Under the pieces are notes generated by a model. That model had not been told where the DNA came from. It saw only the letters and a list, made by a program, of their open reading frames with translations, and made no database searches. Made by a program: the position numbers and the translations under genes. A stretch of DNA of 64,000 bases from Toxotes chatareus (lineage: Eukaryota > Chordata > Actinopteri > Toxotidae), in contig CM028902.1 of the NCBI GenBank assembly GCA_016801885.1, positions 21,295,580-21,359,579 on the forward strand, in the 5' to 3' direction. Of this stretch, positions 1 to 60,712 are shown one piece after another. How positions within the stretch are numbered: position 1 is the stretch's first letter; every line of letters begins with the position of its first letter.

Positions 1-1119
1 CTCCAGTCCTTCTGATTTGAATGTAAACAAACACTCACTAAATTTACATAAGACCTTGTTCTTGGTGGCTTTATACAAAACTTAGTTTTGCATCTTATTT
101 TTGTTGCTTGTTATTGTTGCTCTTTGTCTCACTGTTGGAGGTGTGCACACTGTGATGGTGGCACCAGGTTACTACCACAGAGACTCATTAGATGTCCTGC
201 TAACCATTAAGAACTTTGTCTCTTGTGGTTTGTGGGTTTGAAACTTTACCCCAGAGATCCATATTTTGTAATGTGCCATGCTGGGCAATCATATTAACCT
301 TAAACCTACTACATTATAATTTAAACTTTTCGCATTTATTTCAGCTTAATGTATTTCACATTGCTGTAACTCAAAAGGTGTTGGCAGCATAATAAAATAA
401 GCTGTTTTGGGTGCCAGTTTTCCCTTAAAGACCATTTTAATCTCTCTGTGAGACTCCTTTTGATGCAGATTCAATGTTTCAAAGCTAGACTTTGCAGTGT
501 GTCCTTGACTGCACTGTGACTTTCTCATCTATTTCCTGCCCACATTAGGCCTGAGACTCCCAGAGGAGCAGCAGTGGCTGCTCAGTGGATAGGGTTTTGT
601 TGTGCTGGGCTGCTCCCAGCTGAAAACTGTATGTACAGTATATCAGTGTTAACTGTCCCTCTCCCATGCAACAACACACTTAGGGCATTGCTTTAAGAAG
701 GAATTAGCTCCTAGTTAGCGTGCTTCTTAAGTAAGTGGCAAAAAGAAAACTAGCTGTCCTTCTGGTAATGTGTAGTTTTGCAAACATGGGACAAAGACAC
801 AAAATTATCAAGAAGACTGGTGACAGACTTATTAGACTGAGACAATGAGATGTGAGTTGTTATACAGCAACAACATTGTGGTCACAGTCTTCTGAAGTGC
901 CTCCCACATCTCAGATGTTTTCAGGAATTCAGTGTTACAACTAAGTGTTTAAATACATTGAGGAAAAAAAATGCACTCAAATCTTTATTCTTTGTCACAA
1001 ATCATGTGACCCACCCCAGGTAACAATTAATAGCTCATAATCAAAAGGCAAAAAAATATACATTTGTACTTTTGTCTGTGCATGAATGTGCGTTTGAACT
1101 TCTGCATCTGTCTGCTCAG
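1..1119. other. HYDIN intron, 3' part, no feature seen
   Basis: This is AT-rich intronic sequence ahead of the first exon in the window. It ends in an ordinary acceptor (TCTGCTCAG). I found no exon matching the preceding HYDIN segment and no recognisable repeat. Confidence 0.6.
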
Positions 1120-50948
<49,829 letters not shown>

Positions 50949-51217
50949 AGAGAGATATATGCCCACACACACACACACAAAAGGACAAACACACATAAAT
51001 GCCAAAGAGAATACACAGGCAGCCATTTGGGCTGAAACTTTTATTGTGTTGACTTATTTTTATGATTGTTTAGTTTAATATGTTGACAGTTTATTTATTC
51101 AGAACTCCAGCATTAATGCTGAAAATACATGGGGCATTCTGTCTGTGTATTTATGTGGTTTAAACAATTATTTGTCACAAATTTGTTCATAAATATTTCA
51201 ATAGTTCACTGAATAAA
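50949..51217 (+). promoter_or_regulatory. hydin: HYDIN 3' UTR with AATAAA polyadenylation signal
   Basis: About 260 nt separate the TAG from a canonical AATAAA at 51212-51217. The interval is AT-rich with no ORF. Cleavage would be expected about 10-30 nt after the signal. This gives a short 3' UTR for a very long mRNA. Confidence 0.7.
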
Positions 51218-51546
51218 TCCAGCAGAGAAAACCTGCGAAGGCCTGTCATTGCACACTCATATCCACATGGGGGCAATCACGTCAAGTGTTTTCACCAATT
51301 CTAGAGCTACAGCCACGAGTGGAGATACATAATTTACCTGTTTTTTCTTTTCTTTTTTTTTTTTTCTCTCCTTTTGGCCATCCTGATAACCTCAGTGTTA
51401 ACATGTCAGCTTTCCACAAGGAGTTAATCTGTCCAAACCACCCTGTGTGCTGTTAGACACATGGCACATTGCAGGCAAGAGCAGCTACTCATCTGAAAGG
51501 GCAGAGCTGGGGGAGAGATGCTCATTACCAAAGGTTAGATCTATCT

Positions 51547-51586
<40 letters not shown>

Positions 51587-52309
51587 AATCTCTAATGAGG
51601 AGCTGGAGTGACAGTTGAAGAGACACTCTTCTTACTCCAAGAGTAAGAACACCACACCAGGCTGGTGGCCTGCACCTCCCACTGTGACTGTTTTAAAGAG
51701 GGAAGGGAAATATGAAACTGTCTTGGTTCAGGTTAGACATCAAACAAGAGAGAGAGCAAAGTGGATCTAATCCCTTGTATTAGATCCCTCAGCTCGCTTT
51801 CAGGCAATGAGCCCCGAGGACTGAGGACTCAGCCTGTTCCAAACAGTCCAGACTGGTCTCTAGCTTTACTCCAACACGGATGTTAACTGACTGCTCAGGA
51901 GACCTGGACCCAAGATTAGAAAAATAAACAAACAAACAACAACAGCAGCAGCAAAAAGACAACAAATCCTATAGTTTTATGTTTATGGAGGAAACGTATA
52001 GTCACGCAATGTAAACCTGCACCAAAATAAAAATAACTGCAGTATAATGGTGCAAAATAGACAGTGAATACCACTAAGTACAACAAACTAATCATAAACT
52101 CTCCAAACCTTAAAAATATGGCTCCCCGTAAGCATATAATTATTATTTTAACTATTTTTCATTAGATAGATAATTTTTTCGGTACGTAGGATATGTAGGA
52201 TGGGTGGGTGTGTTTTGGGGTGGGTGCAGTGATGTAAGAAGGGAGGTGAGGGGTGGGGGCTTCTCTCTCTCCCCCATAGCGCGCAGCATGAGCGCTCCGC
52301 AGCAAAAGG
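51218..52309. other. HYDIN-NECAB2 intergenic spacer and NECAB2 5' region
   Basis: This 1.1 kb spacer holds a (CA)n tract running into (TA)n at 51546-51586 and a T-rich run at 51340-51366. From about 52200 there are G-rich runs (GGGTGGG...GGGGTGGG at 52202-52224, GGGAGGTGAGGGGTGGGGG at 52241-52259) followed by a pyrimidine stretch at 52261-52275. I see no ORF or RNA gene. No convincing TATA box lies close to the NECAB2 start, which fits a GC-rich, TATA-less promoter. Confidence 0.55.
51546..51586. repeat. (CA)n-(TA)n microsatellite
   Basis: About 14 CA units pass into six TA units in the HYDIN-NECAB2 spacer. Confidence 0.9.
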
Positions 52310-52830
52310 ATGTGTGAGCAGGCAGCGCGCTACTGTAGGGACGGAGTCCACAAACTGCTTAACAAAGAACAAGCCAAACTTCGAGCCCAGGAAAACCGCG
52401 AGCAGCCCAAACCCGTAGCCGGTCAGGACAGCGAGTCCGCGACGGCAGCGCAGTCCGGAAACAGCGGCGCCCAGCCCGGTGGAATCGACGGGCTCGTCCG
52501 CTGGATCGTCACCAAAATGAGCGACAACAAGAACATCTCCAGCCGGGAGTACGCCTCCAGCAAGGAGGAGGTGGCCGTGGCACAGGAGCAGTTCTTCGCC
52601 CCGGAACCGCGGAGAGGCATCTCCGTCATTTTGGATGTGAGTATGGAGAGGCACCAGGCAGTGGCCAGCCTGACAGGTTGGGGGTGTGGGTGCGCTGGAT
52701 GAAGACATCCAGTGAGCGGTGCAGTGCGCACTTACGCACAGAGGCGATCTCACAATTCACCGCTAAGACTTGTAGCTCGAGCGCAGCGGAGCCGGCGGCA
52801 GCTCTGCCTGGTTAACTGACGCTTCAGTAA
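52266..52830. promoter_or_regulatory. necab2: CpG-rich island over NECAB2 exon 1
   Basis: CpG dinucleotides are dense through exon 1 and the start of intron 1 (for example GCGCGC, CCGCGAGCAGCC, GTCCGCGACGGCAGCGC), whereas surrounding sequence is AT-rich. This is typical of a vertebrate promoter-associated island. It supports a transcription start just upstream. Confidence 0.65.
52288..52317 (+). promoter_or_regulatory. necab2: Overlapping upstream ORF at the NECAB2 start
   Basis: An ATG at 52288 (A at -3) opens a nine-codon ORF, MSAPQQKDV, that stops with TGA at 52315-52317. It overlaps the NECAB2 ATG (52310) in another frame and ends five bases past it. A ribosome that starts at the upstream ATG would miss the main start unless it backs up and reinitiates. 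Whether it lies in the mRNA depends on the unmapped transcription start. Confidence 0.6.
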
Positions 52831-54131
52831 GGCACGTGGCCGCAGGAGATCAAACCTGTGGTGTCTGTGGGTCTGAGCCTCAGAACAGTCTGCAAATCCA
52901 TCTGTCTTCTTGTTGACCCGACCAAAAATTCAATGTACATTTCTCCTTTTATTGACCAATGATCTTTTAATCTCGGCTTAATTTATAAACTTTTTACTAT
53001 CTATACAAATCATAAATTCAGGTCAGGTCAGTGCAGATTTACTTTCAGTGATTATTTTATTGCCGGCACAAACAAAGTCTGACACGCACCGACGCGCTTC
53101 GACGCTTAAAAACTACAGCGACGCTAAAACGCGGCATCATTTATCGATCCCTGTTTTACAGCCATAGGTAGAACTTTCCTATCCCAACATAATATTTTAT
53201 TTATGATATTTTTATACACCTGGACAAAGATCCAGCCTTCCTGTATTGGAAGTGGAATTTACGCAGCCCCATGTCGATGTAGGTCAGCTCATCAGGGGAG
53301 AAAACAAAAGAGAAAAGTAGTTCACTTTATACAGACCCTGACCACGACCCAAATAGACTGATAGAGAAGGGGTCCGTGGAAAACTAATTATGATCAAGAC
53401 CAGAGGGCCAATCCTAGTACCCCAGTAAACTAGTTCTGTTTGTGAGGGAGTGTGTGGAGGGGGTTGATGGGGGTGTAGCCAGATTTGCTGCTGATGCTCT
53501 CTCCTTGAACAAGAGACTCACACAGGCAGATTCAGTACTGGAGGGTTTCATAAGCTTTGAGTCAGGACCCAAAACTGGTCTTTGACCTGTTTCTGCTTCG
53601 CTGTTTGCAGCTGCTCCTCACAGGAGCAGCTGGTCTGTTTCCATTACAGCCAAGTCTCTGGTAAAGACTGTGTTTCTGATGTTTGGATGACAGGAAATGT
53701 TTAAGAACATTCAAACATGCGTACTTAAAAGACAAACTTAACTTTAGCATAAGCTAAAATCTCATTTCAGTTGATTGCAAAGCATTTGTGCAAGAAAAGA
53801 AATTGTGTATCTCACAGATTTTTTCAGTTGAGGAGGATCTGGTCATCTAGACAGATTTCTCTATTTGCCATAACTTTCCCTTGAAGCTTCCTTCTTTTCA
53901 CATTTTACCTTATGTCCTGGACATGACAGTTATCTGCTGTACTCACACTGATTGGTCGATGCCAGCGGCGCCTTCTGACATCAGCAGTCAAACTCGTTCT
54001 GGCATTTTCGCTCCAGCTCACTTTCTGCATTGATTTGAACTTTGAAATGTTAATCGTTTTTGCCATTTTCCGATATTATTGACCCCAGCGTTATTATCAT
54101 GGTGAAGAAGTACACACCAAAGGGATCTGAG

Positions 54132-54209
<78 letters not shown>

Positions 54210-54560
54210 TGTGCACGCCTGCAGGGAGCCTTCTCCTCATTAGACTCTCTGTTTGCTTGTTTCTCCTCCTTTACTGTTCTCGTCCTCGCCTTCATCTTAA
54301 CCTTTATTCTTTGTGTTCCTTTCATCCTTTGCCTCTCTCCTCCTCTCCTCTCCTCTCCTCTCCTCCTTCCCTCCCTATCCATCTTGTCTTCCTCCTCTCC
54401 TCTGTCCTCAGTCAGGCCAAGAAAACATCCATTCTTAATAAGGTTAGGAGATGGATGCAACATCCTCCCTCCCTCCGTCTCTGTCTTCTGTTTCTATTTC
54501 TTCTGTTTCTCTCTTTTGCTGTCTCTCATTTTCTTCTCACTCTGTGTCTCTTTTACAACT

Positions 54561-54595
<35 letters not shown>

Positions 54596-56032
54596 ACACA
54601 CACACACACACACCGCCTCCTCACCGCAACACTTTCCCTCCTCTCTGAGCTTGTCTGTCTCCAGCAGCTTCAGAGTTGGCTGTTTTCTGTGGAGTTGAGT
54701 GCGCCCCAGGGTGCAGCCGCAAAGCAGAACAATGCAGAACAGCTTGTCATTTGGAACGTCGCTCGTCTCAGCAGTTAATGATTTTCACTTTGGTCCGTTC
54801 AGATGGCTGCAGTCCGCCCCCTGAATGCATCATTTATTTATAGTTTTATAAGCCATACAGTCGTAAAGATCTCTAGATTAGTGTATGCATTTTTGGTGTT
54901 GAAATCCCTGGTGATTTTGAACTGAACAGCAGCCATGATTGTTGTCAGTGTTGCCCATTTACACTGCCTTGAAATTAGGGCTGCAACAAATATTATTTTC
55001 ACTATTAATCTATTTTACTTTTCTCTCAATTACTAGATTAATTGAAAGTTTTGTCAGGAAATAGAGAAAAACGCTCATTAAAATCTTCAGAGCCCAATGT
55101 GATTCGTTCAGAGAGTCAGTTTTATCCAACCAACAGTCCAATCTTCACATTTCAGGACCTGGAAACTGACGTTTATTGTTTTTGCTTTAAAAATTACCCC
55201 AATATTCATCAGTTATCAAAATTATTTCAGATAAAATTTCTGTCGCTTGATTAATTGATTAATCAATTCAGTTTTTCTTGGAGTCCAGAGTAAGAAAAGC
55301 TGAAAATTTTGAAGTTTAAACAGTAAAATGCTTCTTACCTTTGACATTAACAGCTGATGAGGAAAGCCACTGAGAGTTTTTTTTTTTTCTGTCAGTCACA
55401 TAAACTTGAAGGTGTGAATCCTTATGAGCTCTGCTCTCTGTGTTACTCTCACGTGTGATGGACAGGAGTCTGTGTACTTCACAGACTTTGTCCCGTCTGT
55501 ATAATGGGGCTAAGTTAAACTGATACTGCACCTCAGATCCACCCTCTTAGTACCGCTCACGTCCTCTGTAGGTGTCTGTGAAAAGTCAGTTTCCGTCCTT
55601 CACAAAGAGCAGTTACAGCTACAGAAATCTACCGGTGACAAGTAAAGAGAAGAAGAAAGTGACCGAACGTCCAGAGGAACTTCTGAGAACTCATTCCTGC
55701 AGCATAATCCATCTGTATGTTCCAGTAGTTTCAATAACATTTTCCATAAAAATCAAAGTACCAGACCTACCACCTTCAGTTCCACAGGGAAAGAAGCTTT
55801 CTCTGAAGCTATAAATTAGCATTATGTATATGTGTGTGCATGTACATACATGCAGGATGTGAAAAAAAAAAAACAGCAAATAATCATTGATCAGCTGTGG
55901 ATGAGTTTTTCCTGAGTTTGCACAGTGTTGCTGAATTTTTATTCCTCTGCCACAATAAGAAACTTCTCAGTCCTGTGGCTCCTTAACAAGTCCTATCACA
56001 CACCACTGCACTTTTGAGACACACACTGTTTC

Positions 56033-56105
<73 letters not shown>

Positions 56106-57253
56106 TGTAGTCTCACTGAGACTGAAAACAGTTATTCGCCCTCTGGATTCAGTTTTTACTTGAGAAACAGCAGAGTTTGTGTGTTTAACCATCTGTCACC
56201 TCAGCTGAATCCTCCTCATTAAAGCAACAAATTCTGTCAAATTCAACCTCAAAATACAGCGTCTGATTGTTAGTGATGCTTCTGCCAAAACATTCGTCAT
56301 AGCTTTTTATTTCTTTTTGGTAAATTTCCTCTCAACCAAAACTAGAAGTAACATCAGTGTAGTGCACTGATTGAAAGATGTGAGAACATAACTTGGATGT
56401 ACGCTACTAAACATGAAAACAGTGGTTGCACCAAATCCACAAATTAAAATGGTGGATCTTAACAATCAATATCCGAATTAACAATTTTTGAACATTTCTG
56501 AGAGTTTGTTTCACTGCAACATTTTTTGAGAAAACAGTTTAGAGAAAATAATTTCTTAAGGGACAACACGTTACATCTTTAATATCTGTCAGTTACAGTC
56601 CATCTGATGCTGGAGGGTTTAAACCATTTATAACAATATATTGGTTGATTTTTAAAAAAATATATATTGTATATATTTTTCTTATTGATGTGCTGCCCCA
56701 TGATAAGTTAATATTAGCTGATATATCGGCTCCTCTCCACAGCAACTAAACTGCACTTTTTAGTGCCAGAAATCCACAGCTCAAACTTCTGTAATCTAAA
56801 ATATTGGGTCCTGTTCTCTTTTTAGTGTGTCTGCTTGTATGGAGATATAATATGTTAATACGCTGATGATACACAGTTTTACCTACACATGAATTTAAAT
56901 GACTGTTCAAGTCATTGCTAATAGATAAATACAATATTTGATATAAATGTTATAAGTGAACATTTTAATGACAAACAGGGAGTAAACACAGTAACATGAA
57001 CATGTTTTCATGTTCACTGAATTTGATACTGGGGCCTTTCAGTAAATATTATTTCTGTGACCATTGTCATGAATTCCAATTCTACTGCTTCTCTTTCCCA
57101 AACACCAGTTTAAACTGGAAGAAATGTTTGTAACCGCCCTCATTCACTGGTTTTCATGTACTATTAAGTGTAGCCGTTGCTGATGCCTTCACTCACACTA
57201 ACTGCACTGTCTCGCTTTGTGTTCACAGATATTCAGGAGAGCTGACAAAGATG
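52310..57253 (+). CDS. necab2: NECAB2 N-terminal EF-hand calcium-binding protein 2 (exons 1-2, 3'-partial)
   Basis: NECAB proteins are neuronal cytosolic calcium sensors with an N-terminal EF-hand pair, a coiled-coil region and a C-terminal monooxygenase-like (ABM) domain. NECAB2 is reported to bind adenosine A2A and mGlu5 receptors. Only the start is in this window. Exon 1 CDS (52310-52636, 109 codons) begins MCEQAARYCRDG, close to the human NECAB2 start, and ends ...RGISVILD. A strong donor follows (GAT|GTGAGT). Exon 2 (57229-57253) supplies IFRRADKD plus one base, giving the family signature ILDIFRRADKDG, where the first EF-hand calcium loop begins. The fish N-terminus is longer than I recall for human, owing to a Gln/Glu/Ala-rich insert around residues 20-55. 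The start codon has A at -3. Later exons are beyond 64000. NECAB1 and NECAB3 are less likely because their N-termini lack MCE-AAR. Confidence 0.9.
54141..54615. repeat. Compound repeat: (GT)n, pyrimidine tract, (CA)n
   Basis: About 33 GT units (54141-54207) are followed by a T/C-rich segment that includes repeated TCTCC units (54335-54365). A (CA)n tract at 54567-54615 closes the structure. The outer tracts are complementary to each other. Confidence 0.9.
54975..55285. mobile_element. MITE-like repeat, GGGCTGCAACAAATATTA family (family B)
   Basis: The copy starts AGGGCTGCAACAAATATTAT and contains TTTCTCTCAATTACTAGATT, AATTGATTAATCAATTCAGT and internal TCCAACCAACAGTCC. It is the same family as 20078-20240 and is longer here. 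Both copies are non-coding. Confidence 0.65.
56036..56104. repeat. (GT)n microsatellite
   Basis: About 34 uninterrupted GT units lie in NECAB2 intron 1. Confidence 0.95.
57229..57253 (+). CDS. necab2: NECAB2 exon 2, 25-nt microexon
   Basis: The exon lies between TTCACAG and GTGAGT. It reads IFRRADKD in the frame set by exon 1 and leaves one base for the next codon. Its match to the ILDIFRRADKN-type signature of all NECABs is the evidence. It is too short to be found as an ORF. Confidence 0.85.
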
Positions 57254-58406
57254 GTGAGTGAATTCATTGACTGTGCAGAGAAAACATGTCTGAAAATACC
57301 TTCAAATGTTAGTTCACTTAATGTGTAAGTTGAAAAATGATCCATTCCAGAGCTATACCAGATACATGATGTAACATGATTGTGAAATGATGAATGTTGA
57401 TGTACAGTACGATTTGAGAGAGGACACATAGACACATGACATGCAGTGCTCATAATGTCAGGTAAGGCATCATCTTCACATCAGAAAATGGATTTTTGAA
57501 CATGTTCACTGTGACGTGTGTCTGTTAATTGTTTGTCTTTACGTCAGTTTTGATGGAGATAGATCCAGATGCAAATGATCATTTTTACCGACCTTTTTTA
57601 TTGATATTTTTACTTCTTACGTGCACACACGTATAACTAAAACCTTTAAAAATGGCTGCATTCCATTTCGAGGAGTCTGGGCACAGGTATTGTGCACGCC
57701 TGCTCACAATAGGTGTAACTTACTGATGCACCCGACTGGAGTTGCGCCGGTGCTCATTTTAACAATGACAAGCCAAAATGTCCATTGTAAGAAAGACCGC
57801 CAAGTAAAATAACAGCAGAATATCATTCAGCTTTGGCAGAAGTGAATATGCTCTCTGCATGTTTTCTGGTTCAGTGCTGTTTTCATGCAGTTTGCGTCTT
57901 CAGTTTTGCTTCCAGGGGCAAAAATTCACAAGAAGTAAATGTAACAAACAACCTCGTTGTGAACTGTTCTGGCCTCTCTGGGTTGGTTTTCAGACAGATG
58001 ATTGTTTTTCAGCACAGATCTGTTGTCTCTGAAGCCTTCTGAGTGATAAGCCCTGTCTGTCTGCGGTCTGAGCTGCTGCTGCTGCTGCAGTGTGCTGTAT
58101 TTTTAGCATGTTGGGACGTTAAAGTGTTTTCAAAAGGGAAAGTTTGTATTACTGTGTAGCTGTGCCATTGAGCGGTTTGTTTACACCCCCTGGCATCCCA
58201 TGTACTGCTACTCTCTCTTCATCTCCATCTCCTCTATCTCTCCTCTCATCTCTTCCTGCTGCATCCATCTTTCCTCTTTCTCATCCTCTCCCTCTTTGCC
58301 TCTTTTATCCTATCACTGTGTCGTTGACAAGAAAGAATCTCACTAATGAGGAAACAGCCTAAAAAGCTTTGCTTTCATAGCAGCCAGATGGCCATTTGCT
58401 CTTCCA

Positions 58407-58432
58407 GTGTGTGTGTGTGTGTGTGTGTGTGT
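58407..58432. repeat. (GT)n microsatellite
   Basis: About 13 GT units. Confidence 0.9.
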
Positions 58433-58613
58433 GAGAAAGGGTTTCTGTGCTATCTAAGCTTATTACTCCTTTGCCTTCTCTCCAGCTCCCAAAATGTATC
58501 TCTGTAAAGAAGATATCTGTCCACATTAATGTGCACTGCCATGGCAGTTTATTTAGTCACTGCTTAGTCATCTGTTTGAGCTTTGCTTCATTAGTTGTTA
58601 GCACAATAGCCAC

Positions 58614-58652
<39 letters not shown>
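58614..58652. repeat. (GT)n-(AT)n microsatellite
   Basis: About 11 GT units pass directly into eight AT units. Confidence 0.9.
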
Positions 58653-59042
58653 CACATTGCACAATATGCATTTACCAACTGAAGCTGTAGAGCAGCGAAC
58701 ATTAGCAGTTTTTTCAGATGATTTAGCCGCTGACATGGTGGACGACAGTCTTATCTGGCCTGAGGTTATTCTGAGACATGATTGTGCCTGTACAACAGAC
58801 TGTGGCATCAGCTGTCCACATTTTTACCACTCGCGCTAGCTAATTACCAACAACTCACAAAATTTACATTTTCATTTCGTGCTCATCTCATCCTGAGCAA
58901 AGACCGGTTGTACCAACCTCTTTCTCAATCACAAACAAGTTGTAGCAGTGTGTGCAACTTTATGATAACACTCTCTTGCAGTGTTTCAGCAACTCCATTG
59001 CTGTTAGAAACACACAGCTGCAAACTGCCTGTAAAGTGTGGT

Positions 59043-59460
59043 TGGTAGAGGGGCTACAGAGCAAGAGAAAAGAGAAAGAGAGTGAGAGTGAGTGAGGAAC
59101 AAAGAGGGAAGAAGAGAAAACGACGGTTATTATGGAGAAACATAGTTATTTGATGTATGGAACACAAGGAGGGAAGAAGGCACCGGCGAGCACAAGCTGA
59201 AGAAGAGCTATTTTTATCCTCCTCCTCTCTCCTTGGAGAAGACCGGTTTTAATGAGTGAGAGAGAGAAGGGAGATGCTAACGGGGGGAAGAGGAGAGAAT
59301 TGTTAAAAAGAAAAGAAGGTGCAGGGAGGGAAGAGATTGACAGAAGGAAAGGCAGGAGGTGGCAGAGTCTGAGAGGGAGAGGAGGCAAAGGAACAGAGTG
59401 GAAGAGAAAGAGGAGCAGGGTGAAGAGAGGAAGAGGAGCGAGGGAATAAGAGAGAGTATT
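59043..59460. repeat. Purine-rich (GA-rich) tract
   Basis: The + strand is mostly A/G for about 400 nt, interrupted near 59125-59245. Runs such as GAGGAAGAGGAGCGAGGG recur. The open frame across it has only low-complexity Arg/Glu/Gly/Lys content and is not a gene. Confidence 0.7.
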
Positions 59461-59583
59461 GTGTATCTGACAAGGGGGCAGTAATTGAGGTTTAATTGGC
59501 TGAGGTCTGTCTTTACATTCAGAGCACAGATTTCAGGGCCGGCCTTCCTGCCCCCAAGCTGCTGAAACAGCAAACCAGGGAAC

Positions 59584-59610
59584 GTGTGTGTGTGTGTGTG
59601 TGTGTGTGTG
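59584..59610. repeat. (GT)n microsatellite
   Basis: About 13 GT units. Confidence 0.9.
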
Positions 59611-59742
59611 CATTAGTGCATGTGCATTATGCATCCACCTCTCCCTCATCGCTGAGCATTTTTTCCTGCATGTTAGTGTGTGATATAAGCATAAGTGTGA
59701 GCTTGTTTGCATCTATATGTATACGTGGACATTCTGAGTATG

Positions 59743-59761
59743 GTTTTTTTTTTTTTTTTTT
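59743..59761. repeat. Poly-T tract (19 nt)
   Basis: An uninterrupted T run in NECAB2 intron 2. Confidence 0.85.
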
Positions 59762-60597
59762 GATCACATTTTGTGTTATCACAGCTGACTCGAAGCCGCT
59801 GTAATGCAGCTGGTGGAGTGTTTCAGCAGCCAATAATTGTCTGAAATAGTTGCATCATTTGACGGCTCTTAGTTTACTCTTTCCAATTGCAGCAGCACCT
59901 CTAACGTGCCGCGGTCTACAGAGCTGCTGCAGTTTAAAAAATTTAATCTTTGCAAGTAAAATGGAAATGTTATGTAATAACCACTCAGGGTGCTACTTTG
60001 CTTGCATATTTTCTGTAACTGCTGACTGAATGAGCGCTTTCAGTTACACTTACAAAAATGAACTCCAAGTGCGTTCAATCCTGAATCCTTAGCCACAATG
60101 GTTCAGCTTAAAAAACCAACATGAATACACGTGTTCAAACAGATTTTCTTCTTCTTGCATGATCACACTTATGCCTGCAAAGAATACCTCCAGCTTACCT
60201 GTTAAATTATAAGAAAATAAACATCAAAATCTTCAAAGAATCCCTGACTGGATGTTTTGTTTAATGCTTGTAATTTAAGATGCTGAGTTACGCTCAGCAA
60301 ACTGTATAAAATACTGAACTTTGGCTAATAATAAAAAGTTTCCCACATTTTCCCCCAATAAATAGACACAAGCACAAGCAATATCAGGCTCCTCACCTGA
60401 GTTTAATGCAGGCTAGTGCTAGTTATACCTGTGCTTCTCCTGCTGTAACACGCACAAACCTTTACACACCCACATAGATGTCTTCAGGTATTTTGGCGGA
60501 TTAGACCTCATCATAATCATAATGTTGATGGGAACTCGGTGCACCACTGAGCTAGGTGCATGGCAATGCAATAGATATTTTTTGTGGAACACTTTTT

Positions 60598-60712
60598 GGG
60601 CAGACCAGGGTGTACCCCGCCTCTCGCCCATAGTCAGCTGGGATGGGCTCCAGCTCCCCTGCGACCCTGACGGATCAGGCGGTATAGAAAATAGATGGAT
60701 GGACTTTTTGGC
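60598..60712 (+). mobile_element. Non-LTR retroelement or SINE 3' end with ATGG tail
   Basis: The segment contains GACCAGGGTGTACCCCGCCT, CTCGCCCATAGTCAGCTGGG, GATGGGCTCCAGC, GCGACCCTGACGGATCAGGC and GGTATAGAAAATAGATGGAT. This is a very common fish 3' end that normally finishes in ATGG repeats, as in L2-type LINEs and derived SINEs. Only the 3' end is present. Confidence 0.7.

Larger units (their letters stand above)
52637..57228. other. necab2: NECAB2 intron 1 (4.6 kb)
   Basis: The intron begins in CpG-rich sequence and continues with AT-rich DNA. It contains the GT/pyrimidine/CA compound repeat at 54141-54615, a family B MITE-like copy at 54975-55285 and a (GT)n tract at 56036-56104. Open frames here come from the repeats. 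No further exon is recognised. Confidence 0.6.

Noticed and set aside
52148..52753. 201-codon open frame on the minus strand across NECAB2 exon 1
   Set aside because: It is antisense to a recognised coding exon, low in complexity and without homology. The GC-rich island explains the lack of stops.
54147..54778. Long open frames of 183-189 codons on the + strand
   Set aside because: They translate microsatellites and pyrimidine tracts (Cys-Val, His-Thr and Leu-Ser-Pro runs) and have no domain.
59252..59449. 65-codon Arg/Glu/Lys-rich open frame
   Set aside because: It comes from the purine-rich tract, where stops are rare by composition.
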